Shown here piece by piece: positions 16,323 through 25,048 of a DNA stretch of 47,877 bases. The stretch's first letter is position 1, and every line of letters starts with the position of its first letter. The notes under the pieces were generated by a model, which saw only the letters and a list, made by a program, of their open reading frames with translations, was not told the origin of the DNA and ran no database searches. Position numbers and translations under genes: made by a program. The stretch is from contig URRB01000019.1 in NCBI GenBank assembly GCA_900550195.1, positions 1-47,877 of the forward strand, read 5' to 3'. The stretch comes from an uncultured Collinsella sp. (GTDB lineage Bacteria; Actinomycetota; Coriobacteriia; Coriobacteriales; Coriobacteriaceae).

Positions 16323-17021
16323 ATGGCGTTCCCAATTCGCAAAGGTGTTGCGCGCTCCGTGCGTTGCGTGGTCGCGGCCATTCTCTGCATGGTCGCGCTC
16401 GCCGTTCCTGCCCGCGCGTTTGCCGAGACTCCCGCGATTGCCTATGACGGAAATGCGCACCAGCTGACGGTATCGGGGGCGACGGGCTCCTTGGGGGAGC
16501 CCGATCTGTTTCCCGCCTTTAAAGATCTAATGCCCGGCGATGTGCGCGAGCAACAGATTGAGGTTCGTGCCATGGGCGTAAAGTCCCAGGTACGCGTGTT
16601 TGTGCGGGCCGTTGTCGATCACGAGACGGCACACCTGCTGTCGCCCATTACCTTAACGGCGTCGGCTGGCGATGCGTCTGACGGTTGGCTCCAGACGGGA
16701 ACGCCGGGCAGCGTGTTCGCCTATCCCACGCAGGTCGCCACGTTCACGAGCGATGGCAGCACGGTGCTCAATCTGCAGCTGAGTGTCCCGACGTCGGTGG
16801 GCAACGAGCTTGCCGACGCAAACAAGACCATTCGCTGGGAGATCACCGCCGAGGACGATGGCGAGAAGATTCCCGTACAACCTGTTGGCAGTAAGAGCCC
16901 CGGTCTGTTTGGCCTGGCGGCAACCGGCGACAGCACGCTCGCATTGCTCTTGGTGTTGCTGACGCTTGCAATCATTGCTTTCATGGCCGCGCTGCTTTTA
17001 TCCCGGAGGGATAAGCGCTAG
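16323..17021 (+). CDS. LAxTG-anchored subunit at the end of the fibre operon
   Basis: 232 residues. Signal peptide to about residue 34 (ARAFAE), a beta-rich ectodomain, then LAATGD at 198-203, a long hydrophobic helix (about 205-226) and SRRDKR. This is a sorting signal of the LAxTG type, matching LANTGD in the proteins at 162-2192. The ATG at 16323 has GGAGGT about 8 bp upstream, within the end of the preceding gene. It is the only gene of the operon with a wall-anchor signal and so is the probable base of the structure. No sortase gene is present in the window. Confidence 0.8.
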   Translation: MAFPIRKGVARSVRCVVAAILCMVALAVPARAFAETPAIAYDGNAHQLTVSGATGSLGEPDLFPAFKDLMPGDVREQQIEVRAMGVKSQVRVFVRAVVDHETAHLLSPITLTASAGDASDGWLQTGTPGSVFAYPTQVATFTSDGSTVLNLQLSVPTSVGNELADANKTIRWEITAEDDGEKIPVQPVGSKSPGLFGLAATGDSTLALLLVLLTLAIIAFMAALLLSRRDKR

Positions 17022-17041
17022 GTCCATCTTCTAAATGCTTC

Positions 17042-17164
17042 GCCCTCCCGGGCGGCGGGCACGAAGTTCCCTGCTCTACAGTCCTGCGCAAAGGAAGCCA
17101 CATTAAGTGGCTTCCTTTGCGTGCGGAACTCGCGATGAACTTCGTGCCCGCCGCCCGGGAGGGC
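17042..17164 (+). repeat. Long-stem palindromic element, copy 2
   Basis: The outer arms (17042-17068 and 17138-17164) are identical to copy 1 and pair over 27 bp. The inner conserved strands are the same as in copy 1, while the tip stem differs: GGAAGCCAC, loop ATTAA, GTGGCTTCC, then TTT. The flanks CCATCTTCTAAA before, and CCCTTT-GTTGATGGAAGG after, are also shared with copy 1. Confidence 0.85.
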
Positions 17165-17247
17165 GTCCCTTTGTTGATGGAAGGACTTATAAGCGGATAT
17201 TCCATGTCCGGATATATTCAGAGCGGGATGGGCTTTCCGCAAACAAA

Positions 17248-17270
17248 GAAGGCCACATAACGTGGCCTTC
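17248..17270. terminator. Hairpin GAAGGCCAC / GTGGCCTTC
   Basis: A perfect 9-bp stem with loop ATAAC, between converging genes and preceded by A's on the left. It resembles the tip stem of the long-stem elements and may be a bidirectional terminator. Confidence 0.6.
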
Positions 17271-17324
17271 AACTTATATATGTTCAGCAGGTGCCCCCAT
17301 GACAAGCCGCGCTTCAACACCGAG

Positions 17325-17457
17325 GCGTCTGCCCGGCGACGCGGAATGTGAGGTTCATCGCGAGTTCCGCACGAGCCGGAGAGCACTTAATGTGCTCTCC
17401 GTGCGAGCAGGACTGTCCGAGCAGGGAACCTTACGTTCCGCGCCGTCGGGCAGACGA
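17325..17457 (-). repeat. Long-stem palindromic element, copy 3 (inverted)
   Basis: Arms 17326-17355 and 17428-17457 pair at 26 of 30 positions, and three of the four differences are G-T on the plus strand. The arm sequence differs from copies 1 and 2, yet the inner strands (read on the minus strand CCCTGCTC-ACAGTCCTGC and GCGGAACTCGCGATGAAC) are kept. The tip stem GGAGAGCAC, loop ATTAA, GTGCTCTCC has a different sequence but the same shape. It lies just downstream of the minus-strand gene at 17476. Confidence 0.8.
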
Positions 17458-17475
17458 ACCAGTTAAGACGCGTCG

Positions 17476-19776
17476 CTACTTGATCTTGGTCGTACCCGGC
17501 GCCAGGTTGGGGTCGGTCTCATTGGCTTCGGTCTGGAAGTGCTCGGTGTAGACGTTCTTGCCGTCGCGGAACATCTCGTAGTACTGCATCTTGGCGTAAT
17601 CCTCGCGTGCCTTGGTGGCGGCTGCGGCAACGGCGTCGTCGCCGGTGACGTTGGAGGAGAGCGCCCAGCGCAGGCTGGCGTCCTCGTAGCCCACCGAGTT
17701 GATGGCGGGCAGCGACTCGCGCAGCGTCATGTGCGCCTTCTGGTAGTCGGTCAGCGGTGCGCCGATCAGCTGCATGAGCTGGGTGGACAGGTAGTTGGTG
17801 GACAGGTCGTCGACCTCGCTCGTCTGGTCGCAGCCGGCAACGTCGTAGTTGGCCCAGATGATGTAGTCGGTCTGCCACAAACGCTCCTGGTGGGTGGCGT
17901 CGTCCTCGCCGGTAAACCACTTGTCATTGAACTTGGACGGGAAGAACGGCTGGTGGTCGCCCCAGAACACCACGACTACCTTGCGGTCAAGCTTGCTCAG
18001 GGCGTTGAGGAAGTAGCGCAGCGCCTGGTCGGACTGTTCGATGCACGAGACATATTCATCGACATCGGACAGCGTGCCGTCCTCGACGGTCTTGGCGTCC
18101 AGGTCGGTCGTGTCGATATTCAGATGCATCTGCTTGTCGACCGGCAGCAGGCCCGTGTCGTAGCCCGAGTGGTTCTGCATGGTCACGTCGAAGATAAACT
18201 GAGGATCGGCGTTCTGGTCGAGCAGCTCAAGAATCTTGTCGTAGGTAGCCTGGTCGGTCACCATCCCGCGCAGGGTATCGGCGCCCTGGAAGTCGTTGAT
18301 GGACAGGAACTGGTCAAAGCCAAAGTCCTTGTAGACGTTCTCGCGGTTCCAGTTGGTTGCGTGGTTGGGGTGCATGGCGGTGGTGGAATATCCGAGCGAC
18401 TTGAACTGCTCTGCCAGATTCCCGGTCGTTTCCATGTTGTAGATGGTGTAGGGGTACACGCCCGAGCCCAGGTTGGCCATGGAGTTGCCGGTCATAAACT
18501 CAAACTCGGTATTGGCGGTGCCGCCGCCGTAGGCGCTCACGTAGAGCTTGCCGCGGCTGAGGCAGTTGGACAGGTTCTTAAAGTACTGCGGACCCTCGTA
18601 GCCGGCGCGCATGTTCTGGTAGATCGACAGATCCGAGAAGGTCTCGTTCATGATGGCGATGACCGTGGGCTTCTCGCTATCGAACTGCTCCTTTGCGGCG
18701 GTGCGCTCGTCACTCTTGGCGGCGTCGGACTTGTCGTAGGCCTTGGCGTACTTTTTGAGCGTGGCCTTGGCATCGTCGACGGAGTAGTCGGCGGGTTTGG
18801 GCGGCTTGATGGACTGCGCTGCGCTAATGAAAGCGGGCAGGTAGCCCTCGCGCCAGTAGCTCTCGAGCGGGCGCCAGGTGTAGACGGTGATGCCGAGGGT
18901 GTTGTAGTAGTCGATGAGCGTGACATGCGCGGTCACGCCGCCCAGGCACAGCACCGCCACGAGCAGGTTGGTGAGCAGCATGCGCTTGGCGTTGGCGGCG
19001 CCCTTCTGACGGTGCGGTGCCACCAGGCCGGCGTACTCGCACAGCAGCATGGCGATGGCGGTAAAGCCCATGGACAGCACGCAGAACAGTGAGATCGAGA
19101 AGGTGTAGCCGGTGCCGGCGACCGCGGCGGCGGTGGAGATGGCCGAAAGGTCGCCCGGCTGGATGGGCATGGATTTAAACGTGATGACGAAGAACTCGGC
19201 AATGCCCAGGACAAAGAGGGCAAAGGCCAGGACCGCGGGAGCTGCGCCGTGGCGCTGGAACAGGAAGAACAAGCCGATCATGAGCACGGTGATGATGGCC
19301 CACTCGAGCAGGATGCACAGGGGGTAGACCCAGGTAAAGTCGTGGTTGGACGAGACCTCCATGCCCAGCAGCGCAAAGACGCCGGCGAGCAGCAGGCACA
19401 GGACGGCGGCGACGAGTGGTTTGCCCACAAAGGCGCCGCGCAGGCGGGCGAGCTTGCCGGTGGGGGCGGGGGCGTCGGGCTTGGCGAACGCAAAGACGCG
19501 CGGGGCGATGCGATCGCGGGCGATGCTGGCCCAGGCGCATCCGGTGAGGATGGCGTTGGTCAGGATGAGCATCACAAAGGCGAGCGGCTCGTTTTGGGCG
19601 ACGAGGCCAATGGCGCCCCAAATAGTCAAAAAGACCTGGAACAGGCCGAAGACGACGCTCCACCCAAGAGCGCTTTTGGCAACGGTGCCCGACTGAGCGC
19701 GAATGGCCTTGGCCTCGCGCAAGACAAGGTAGACGGTCGCCGCAAGACCGACGAGCGAGATGGCGGCAGCGAACAT
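17476..19776 (-). CDS. LTA-synthase-like membrane phosphatase/transferase
   Basis: 766 residues in the alkaline-phosphatase superfamily, LtaS group. The N-terminal third has several membrane helices (about five to eight, up to residue 290). The extracellular catalytic part has IMNETFSD (metal-binding Glu about 378), GGGTANTEFEF with the expected nucleophile Thr about 420, HPNHATNW, and VVFWGDHQPF with the Asp-His metal pair. LtaS-type enzymes transfer glycerol-phosphate from phosphatidylglycerol to build wall polymers or modify glycans. The ATG at 19776 is preceded by GAGGAG; a GTG five codons earlier has no ribosome site. The gene stands alone. The exact donor and product cannot be told from sequence. 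Confidence 0.88.
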   Translation of the reverse strand: MFAAAISLVGLAATVYLVLREAKAIRAQSGTVAKSALGWSVVFGLFQVFLTIWGAIGLVAQNEPLAFVMLILTNAILTGCAWASIARDRIAPRVFAFAKPDAPAPTGKLARLRGAFVGKPLVAAVLCLLLAGVFALLGMEVSSNHDFTWVYPLCILLEWAIITVLMIGLFFLFQRHGAAPAVLAFALFVLGIAEFFVITFKSMPIQPGDLSAISTAAAVAGTGYTFSISLFCVLSMGFTAIAMLLCEYAGLVAPHRQKGAANAKRMLLTNLLVAVLCLGGVTAHVTLIDYYNTLGITVYTWRPLESYWREGYLPAFISAAQSIKPPKPADYSVDDAKATLKKYAKAYDKSDAAKSDERTAAKEQFDSEKPTVIAIMNETFSDLSIYQNMRAGYEGPQYFKNLSNCLSRGKLYVSAYGGGTANTEFEFMTGNSMANLGSGVYPYTIYNMETTGNLAEQFKSLGYSTTAMHPNHATNWNRENVYKDFGFDQFLSINDFQGADTLRGMVTDQATYDKILELLDQNADPQFIFDVTMQNHSGYDTGLLPVDKQMHLNIDTTDLDAKTVEDGTLSDVDEYVSCIEQSDQALRYFLNALSKLDRKVVVVFWGDHQPFFPSKFNDKWFTGEDDATHQERLWQTDYIIWANYDVAGCDQTSEVDDLSTNYLSTQLMQLIGAPLTDYQKAHMTLRESLPAINSVGYEDASLRWALSSNVTGDDAVAAAATKAREDYAKMQYYEMFRDGKNVYTEHFQTEANETDPNLAPGTTKIK

Positions 19777-19989
19777 GCTGAGACTCCTCACAAACTAAAA
19801 CGTACGAAAGCGGGGGTTTACCCGATTGTTACCAAGATATGCGCTGCAATTGGTGGCTGCGCACAACAACCAGCCATATTAACGCGCACGTGCGGCGGTG
19901 TGGCGCAATGTAGTGGCGGCCTGCGCGATAATGGACGGGAATTACACGGAAACGTAAAGGCTTCTTAAAGAATTAGCGAGGATAGAGCT

Positions 19990-20865
19990 ATGGGCGAGCA
20001 GGTTTGTATGACGGGCACCGAGTACTGCGGCGGAGCTGTGGGCGTGGACGCGGGCGGCTATCCGGTCGAGACTACGGGCAACGCGGCGCTGGACATCTTG
20101 GAACACCGCTCGTCCACGCGTGCCTTCGCGCGTGATGACGACGACCGTCCCGTGGCGGTGACCGACGAGCAGCGGGCGGCGATCTTGCATGCGGCGAGCC
20201 GCGCGCCGTCGGCGGGCGCCATGATGATGTATTCCATCGTGAGCATCCGCGAGCAGGCAACGCTCGACCGCCTGGCCGACCTGTGCGACCACCAGCCCAT
20301 GATCGCCAAGGCGCCCTGGGTACTTATATTTGTGATCGACTATGCCAAGTGGATCGATCTGTTTGAGCACGTGGGCTGCTTTGAGCCCGAGTTTGTAGAG
20401 CGTACGGGCAAGGCGCCCCGCCGCGCGCCGGGTCTGGGCGACTTTGCCATCGCGGCCCAGGACGCCGTGATCGCCGCGCAAAACGCCGTGGTTGCCGCCG
20501 AGGCCCTGGGGCTGGGGAGCTGCTATATCGGCGACATCGTCGAGAACGCCGAGGAAGTTGCCGCGCTGCTCGATCTGCCGCCCTATACCATGCCGCTGTC
20601 GATGCTCATCATCGGCACGCCCCGTAAGGAGCGCCCGGCAATCGCGCACCCCGTGGTGAACCTGGTGCACGAGGAGCGCTACTGCCGTGCGGATGCCGCG
20701 ACTATGGATGCGCAGGTGGCCGAGATGGATGCGATGTTTCGCCCGCACGCCCGCGAGGTGGGGGAGCGCGTCGTGGATATCTACACCCGCAAGCACACGA
20801 GCCCCTTTATGGCCGAGATGAGCCGCTCCATGGAGTGGTGGTTCAAAAACTGGCTCGGAAAATGA
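19990..20865 (+). CDS. Nitroreductase-family flavoprotein
   Basis: 291 residues. EHRSSTRAFA (about 37-46) is the FMN-phosphate-binding arginine motif, followed by ASRAPSAGAMMM and QDAVIAAQNAVVAAEALGLGSCYIG, both typical of the FMN-dependent nitroreductase fold. The usual family length is ~170-220; this one has a longer N-terminus (about 30 residues) and a C-terminal extension (about 225-291) with several Met and Trp. Such enzymes reduce nitro groups, quinones or flavins using NAD(P)H. It is divergent from the LtaS-like gene with a 213-bp spacer. The natural substrate is unknown. Confidence 0.88.
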   Translation: MGEQVCMTGTEYCGGAVGVDAGGYPVETTGNAALDILEHRSSTRAFARDDDDRPVAVTDEQRAAILHAASRAPSAGAMMMYSIVSIREQATLDRLADLCDHQPMIAKAPWVLIFVIDYAKWIDLFEHVGCFEPEFVERTGKAPRRAPGLGDFAIAAQDAVIAAQNAVVAAEALGLGSCYIGDIVENAEEVAALLDLPPYTMPLSMLIIGTPRKERPAIAHPVVNLVHEERYCRADAATMDAQVAEMDAMFRPHAREVGERVVDIYTRKHTSPFMAEMSRSMEWWFKNWLGK

Positions 20866-20870
20866 CGAAT

Positions 20871-20897
20871 GTGACAAGGGGATAGTCCCTTTGTCAC
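20871..20897. repeat. Intergenic hairpin of the GGGAC-GTCCC family
   Basis: GTGACAAGGG and CCCTTTGTCAC flank a short ATAGT-like loop just after the nitroreductase stop. Related hairpins lie at 38550-38580 and 23353-23390. It can act as a terminator but lacks a T-run. Confidence 0.65.
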
Positions 20898-20982
20898 ACT
20901 TCATATCGCCGCGGTGGCCTAAAGACTGTATAAATCTTTATCTAGCTGGGAAAACAGTGCATTAAAACATGGGCCGATTACC

Positions 20983-20988
20983 TATAAT
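20983..20988 (+). promoter_or_regulatory. Consensus -10 box for the potassium transporter gene
   Basis: A perfect TATAAT lies 35 bp before the kup start codon. The -35 region (around 20960-20966, CATTAA) is poor, so a second factor or weak basal activity is possible. Confidence 0.55.
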
Positions 20989-21023
20989 CCCTTCGAACAT
21001 TAAAGTTGGGAGGAAACCGGCTT

Positions 21024-23051
21024 ATGGAACAAAAGGCCAAGGAGGCAGCCTCGCACGCTGCGATTCCTGTGAGCATCTCGGCGATGCTCGTCACGCTGGG
21101 CGTGGTGTACGGCGATATCGGCACCAGCCCTATGTATGTAACCAAGGCGCTCGTTGCCGGCAACGGCGGCATCGGAAGCGTCACGGAGGAGTTCGTGCTC
21201 GGCGCGCTCTCCCTTGTCGTGTGGACGGTCACGCTGCTGACCACCATCAAGTATGTGCTCATCTCGCTGCGCGCCGACAACCATGGCGAGGGCGGCATCT
21301 TTGCCCTGTACAGCCTGGTCAAGCGTTGCGGCAAGTGGCTTATCATCCCCGCCATGCTGGGTGGCGCCGCGTTGCTCGCCGACGGCATCCTGACGCCGGC
21401 CGTTACCGTTACCACGGCCATCGAGGGCCTGCGCACTATCCCGGCGGTTCATGCCGTGCTGGGCGATGACCAGGGCCGCGTCGTCGCCATTACGCTCGCC
21501 ATCATCATCGTGCTCTTCTTGGTACAGCGCATCGGTACGGCCAAGATCGGTCACGCCTTTGGCCCCATCATGACGCTGTGGTTCCTGTTCTTGGGCGGCA
21601 CGGGTCTGTTCTTTGTCTTACAGCACCCCGCCGTGCTGCTGTGCCTCAACCCGCTCCGCGGCATCGCTTTTTTGTTGAGCCCCAACAACCACGCGGGCAT
21701 CATGATTCTGGGCAGCTGCTTCCTCGCCACCACCGGTGCCGAGGCGCTCTACTCCGACATGGGCCACGTCGGCCGCGGCAATATCTACGCTACCTGGCCG
21801 TTCGTTAAGTGCTGCCTGCTGCTGTCCTATATGGGCCAGGGCGCTTGGCTTATGAACAACGCTGCCAACCCCGAGCTCATGGGCATTGCCGATCTCAACC
21901 CGTTCTACCAGATGCTCGCCCCGGGCCTGCGCCCGTTTGCCGTCGGCCTTTCCACCGTCGCGGCCATCATTGCCTCGCAGGCGCTTATCACCGGCGCATT
22001 CTCGCTGGTGTCCGAGGCCAGCCGTCTGGACCTCATGCCGCACATGCAGGTCTTCTACCCTGCCGAGACCAAGGGCCAGCTCTACATCCCCATGGTCAAC
22101 AACGTCATGCTTGTCGGCTGCGTCATCGTGGTGCTGCTGTTCCAGAACTCGGCGCATATGGAAGCCGCCTACGGCCTTGCCATTACGCTGACTATGATGT
22201 GCACCACGCTGCTGCTCTTCTTCTACCTGCACGAGGAGCGCAAGCTCAAGGTTGCTCCGTGGATCTTCGCGGCCTTCTTCCTTTTGCTCGAAGGCTTCTT
22301 CTTCGTGAGCTCGCTCACCAAGTTCTTCCACGGCGGCTACTTCACCATCCTCATGGCTGCACTCATCATGGGCATTATGGTGTGCTGGTACAACGGCACG
22401 GCGGTCGAGCAGCGCCAGTTTACACTGCTGCCGCTGCGTAGCTACCTGCCGCAGCTCAAGCGCCTGCGCGACGACGACCGTTACGAGCGCATGAGCGACA
22501 ACGTCGTGTACCTGACCAAGGACACCCATACCGACTACATCGACCGCGACATCGTCTACTCGATTTTGGACAAGCATCCCAAGCGCGCTCGCGCCTGGTG
22601 GTTCGTGAATGTCGAGACCATGGACGAGCCGCATACCTTTGCCTATTCGGTCGAGACGTTCGGCACCGACTACGTGTTCCGCGTGCATCTGTACCTGGGC
22701 TACAAGATCAACCAGCGCGTCAATGCCTACCTGCGTCAGGTCGTTCAGGACCTGGCTGCCACCGGCGAACTGCCTGCGCAGACGCATGACTACTCGGTCT
22801 ACAAGGATCCGGGTAACATCGGTACGTTCAAGTTCGTCCTGATCCGTAAGCTTCTGGCGCCCGAAAGCGATGTGGAGCCGAGCGAGCGTACGGCCATCAC
22901 GCTCAAGTACATCATCCGCCGCGCCGCCGGCACGCCTGCACGCTGGTACGGCCTGGAGAACTCCAACGTGAGCTTTGAGTACGTGCCGCTGTTCACCAAG
23001 TTCAAGGCCGTGAACAAGATGCAGCGCCTGGCCCCCAACGAGCGGCCGTAG
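21024..23051 (+). CDS. kup: KUP-family potassium transporter
   Basis: 675 residues with about 12 membrane helices in the first ~450 residues and a soluble C-terminal domain. VVYGDIGTSPMYV (about 27-39) is the family signature; DNHGEGGIFAL follows near residue 85. Kup proteins import K+ with protons. The ATG at 21024 has GGGAGG about 10 bp upstream. A small membrane protein gene follows at 23113 and, after a terminator, a KdpDE-like two-component system, so the block looks like a potassium homeostasis module. Confidence 0.95.
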   Translation: MEQKAKEAASHAAIPVSISAMLVTLGVVYGDIGTSPMYVTKALVAGNGGIGSVTEEFVLGALSLVVWTVTLLTTIKYVLISLRADNHGEGGIFALYSLVKRCGKWLIIPAMLGGAALLADGILTPAVTVTTAIEGLRTIPAVHAVLGDDQGRVVAITLAIIIVLFLVQRIGTAKIGHAFGPIMTLWFLFLGGTGLFFVLQHPAVLLCLNPLRGIAFLLSPNNHAGIMILGSCFLATTGAEALYSDMGHVGRGNIYATWPFVKCCLLLSYMGQGAWLMNNAANPELMGIADLNPFYQMLAPGLRPFAVGLSTVAAIIASQALITGAFSLVSEASRLDLMPHMQVFYPAETKGQLYIPMVNNVMLVGCVIVVLLFQNSAHMEAAYGLAITLTMMCTTLLLFFYLHEERKLKVAPWIFAAFFLLLEGFFFVSSLTKFFHGGYFTILMAALIMGIMVCWYNGTAVEQRQFTLLPLRSYLPQLKRLRDDDRYERMSDNVVYLTKDTHTDYIDRDIVYSILDKHPKRARAWWFVNVETMDEPHTFAYSVETFGTDYVFRVHLYLGYKINQRVNAYLRQVVQDLAATGELPAQTHDYSVYKDPGNIGTFKFVLIRKLLAPESDVEPSERTAITLKYIIRRAAGTPARWYGLENSNVSFEYVPLFTKFKAVNKMQRLAPNERP

Positions 23052-23112
23052 GCGCCGACGGGTTGCACGGAGTTGGTTTTCGATGGACAAGATTGAGACC
23101 GGGGAGGCAAAC

Positions 23113-23307
23113 ATGGATGTAAAGATGCTTGATGGCCGCGAGGTGGTTGCCGAGCTGGTACGTGAGGCACGCGCCGACGCCGCCGAAGATCGGTTTTTGA
23201 CGAACCGTGCCAACATGGATATGGCCGACCGCGTGATCTCGATTGTGGCACTAGTATTTGGAGCGGTGTGCGTGTGTGCCCTGCTCGCGCACGTGCTGTT
23301 TGTCTAG
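23113..23307 (+). CDS. Small single-helix membrane protein downstream of kup
   Basis: 64 residues. The first 38 are charged and soluble (DGREVVAELVREARADAAEDRF), followed by one hydrophobic helix (about 40-62) ending the protein. GGGGAGG lies 5 bp before the ATG at 23113; an in-frame ATG at 23083 is less well supported. It lies between kup and the kdpDE-like genes. It could be a small accessory subunit of a K+ transporter, like KdpF in position but not in sequence. No family is recognised. Confidence 0.65.
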   Translation: MDVKMLDGREVVAELVREARADAAEDRFLTNRANMDMADRVISIVALVFGAVCVCALLAHVLFV

Positions 23308-23352
23308 CGACCGCAGGTTGCAAAGGCTATACACTTGGAACCACCACAAGGG

Positions 23353-23397
23353 AAACCACCACAAAGGTGCCTGTCCCTTTGTGGTGGTTTTTGTTTT
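23353..23397 (+). terminator. Intrinsic terminator after the kup operon
   Basis: AAACCACCACAAAGG pairs with CCTTTGTGGTGGTTT, followed by TTGTTTTT. The core (AAAGG..GTCCCTTT) belongs to the same hairpin family as 20871-20897. Confidence 0.85.
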
Positions 23398-23418
23398 TGA
23401 GAGAGGGGCGGGGCACTG

Positions 23419-25044
23419 ATGGACGTCCGTACGGACGGCGATATTGCCGATAGCTTTTGGTGGCGGCGCACAACGCTGACGCGCCGCACTCCTCTGTATG
23501 ACGCCTGCGTATCGGTGGGGCTGCTGGTCGCGGCGACGATTGTGGGTGCGCTGCTCGACCATCCGGGTCTCGCGCCGAGCATCATGATCGTCTATGTGTT
23601 CGCCGTTCAGCTGTGCGCATTCTTTACCTGGAGTCGCCTGTATTGCTTGCTGAGCTCGGCTGCCGCCGTGGCGCTCTACAACTTCTTGTTTGTCGACCCG
23701 CGCTACTCGCTGTCGCTTATCGACCGCGTCTATCCCGGCATGTTCTTCATCATGTTTGTGGTCTCGCTCGTGTCGAGCTCGATTGCCTTGGCCCTGCGCC
23801 GTGCCCTGGCGCAGGCCGCTGCCAGCGACCGCCGCACGCATATGGTGCTCGAGACCAATCGCATGCTGCAGCGGTGCGCCGATCAGCAGCAGATTGTCCA
23901 TGCCATGGCAACGCAGCTGGCGCGTCTTTCGGGCTGTCCGGTCGTGTGGTACAGCGCCGACGCCGAGGGCGATGACCTGCTGCCGCGCGCGACTTACACG
24001 GCCGTGGGCGATGCCGCGCCGGTGCACGAACTGGCGCCGCAGATGCCGCCGCGGCTCTCGGCGTCCGCCTATGTGGGAACGCCGCTCGATGCCACCTATG
24101 GTGGCTCGGCGTTCTACGGTATATACCTGACGGTTCGCACGGGCGACGGCTTCGTCCGCTCGGGCGACCCCGCCTCGGTGGTGGGCGTGCTGGCTATTGT
24201 TGCCGAGCCCGACGTGCTGACGCACGAGGAGCGGACGCTTGCCGATGCCATCGTGAGCGAAGGCGAGCTGGCGCTCGACCGCGCTCGCGCCATGGAGGCC
24301 CGCGAGGAAGCGGCGGTGCTCGCCAAAAACGAACAGCTGCGCGCCAACCTGCTGCGCTCCATCTCGCACGATCTGCGCACGCCGCTTACCAGTATTTCGG
24401 GTAATGCCGACGTGCTGCTCGACCAGGGCTCGACCGGCACTGCAGTGCTCGATGCCCAGACGCGCCGCGGCCTGCTTCTATCCATTCGCTCGGATGCGCT
24501 GTGGCTCAACGCCACCGTCGAGAATCTGCTTGCCATCACCAAGCTCGAGGGTGGCGGTATGCGCCTGTCGACCACGCTCGAGCTCATGGACGATATCGTC
24601 GAGGAGGCGCTGCGCCACGTGAACCCTGCCGTGCGCGAGCACGACCTTAAGGTGGTGGCGTGCGATGATCCGGCGCTCGTCAACGTCGATGCACGCCTGA
24701 TGGTGCAGCTGGTGGTCAATCTGGTGAACAACGCCATCACCTATACGCCCGCGGGCTCGCATATCATGATTTCGATTAGCGTCGACGATGGACGCGTGGC
24801 GTGCTCGGTGGCCGATGATGGTCCGGGCATCGCACCCGAGGATCGCGAGCGGATCTTCGAGTCGTTCTATACCGCCAACCATGGTCTGGCCGACAGCCAC
24901 CGCAGCGTTGGCCTAGGTCTTTCGCTCTGCCGCTCCATTGCGTTGGCACATGGCGGTAGCATAGAGGTTGCCGCGGCGGACCCGCACGGTTCGGTCTTTA
25001 CGATTGAACTTCCCGCCGCCGACGTTTCGTTTGATAAGGAGTAG
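23419..25044 (+). CDS. KdpD-like sensor histidine kinase lacking the N-terminal sensor
   Basis: 541 residues. Residues about 28-130 hold four membrane helices with YNFLFVDPRYSL, the DUF4118 domain of KdpD. A GAF-like region follows (about 150-290), then the kinase core: H-box LRSISHDLRTPLTS with His317, N-box NLVNNAITY, and GIAPEDRERIFESF plus GLGLSLCRSIA. Full KdpD is near 900 residues with an N-terminal KdpD ATP-binding domain and a universal-stress-protein domain; both are absent here. The gene precedes a KdpE-like regulator by 4 bp. The likely signal is potassium or turgor, inferred from family and from kup upstream. Confidence 0.9.
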   Translation: MDVRTDGDIADSFWWRRTTLTRRTPLYDACVSVGLLVAATIVGALLDHPGLAPSIMIVYVFAVQLCAFFTWSRLYCLLSSAAAVALYNFLFVDPRYSLSLIDRVYPGMFFIMFVVSLVSSSIALALRRALAQAAASDRRTHMVLETNRMLQRCADQQQIVHAMATQLARLSGCPVVWYSADAEGDDLLPRATYTAVGDAAPVHELAPQMPPRLSASAYVGTPLDATYGGSAFYGIYLTVRTGDGFVRSGDPASVVGVLAIVAEPDVLTHEERTLADAIVSEGELALDRARAMEAREEAAVLAKNEQLRANLLRSISHDLRTPLTSISGNADVLLDQGSTGTAVLDAQTRRGLLLSIRSDALWLNATVENLLAITKLEGGGMRLSTTLELMDDIVEEALRHVNPAVREHDLKVVACDDPALVNVDARLMVQLVVNLVNNAITYTPAGSHIMISISVDDGRVACSVADDGPGIAPEDRERIFESFYTANHGLADSHRSVGLGLSLCRSIALAHGGSIEVAAADPHGSVFTIELPAADVSFDKE

Positions 25045-25048
25045 CGCT

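Larger units (their letters stand above)
17022..17475. other. Convergent spacer with two palindromic elements
   Basis: This spacer separates the plus-strand fibre operon from the minus-strand LTA-synthase-like gene. It contains element copies at 17042-17164 and 17325-17457 in opposite orientation, a decayed first part of a 62-bp unit at 17222-17240 and a terminator hairpin at 17248-17270. No protein gene is credible here. Confidence 0.7.

Noticed and set aside
17539..19092. 517-residue plus-strand open frame opposite the LTA-synthase-like gene
   Set aside because: Val/Gly/His-rich antisense shadow of a gene with clear catalytic motifs.
20866..21023. Cyclic di-AMP riboswitch before kup
   Set aside because: The leader is too short and I see no match to the long conserved structure of that class.
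21618..23216. 532-residue minus-strand open frame opposite kup
   Set aside because: Shadow of the Kup gene; no recognisable domain.
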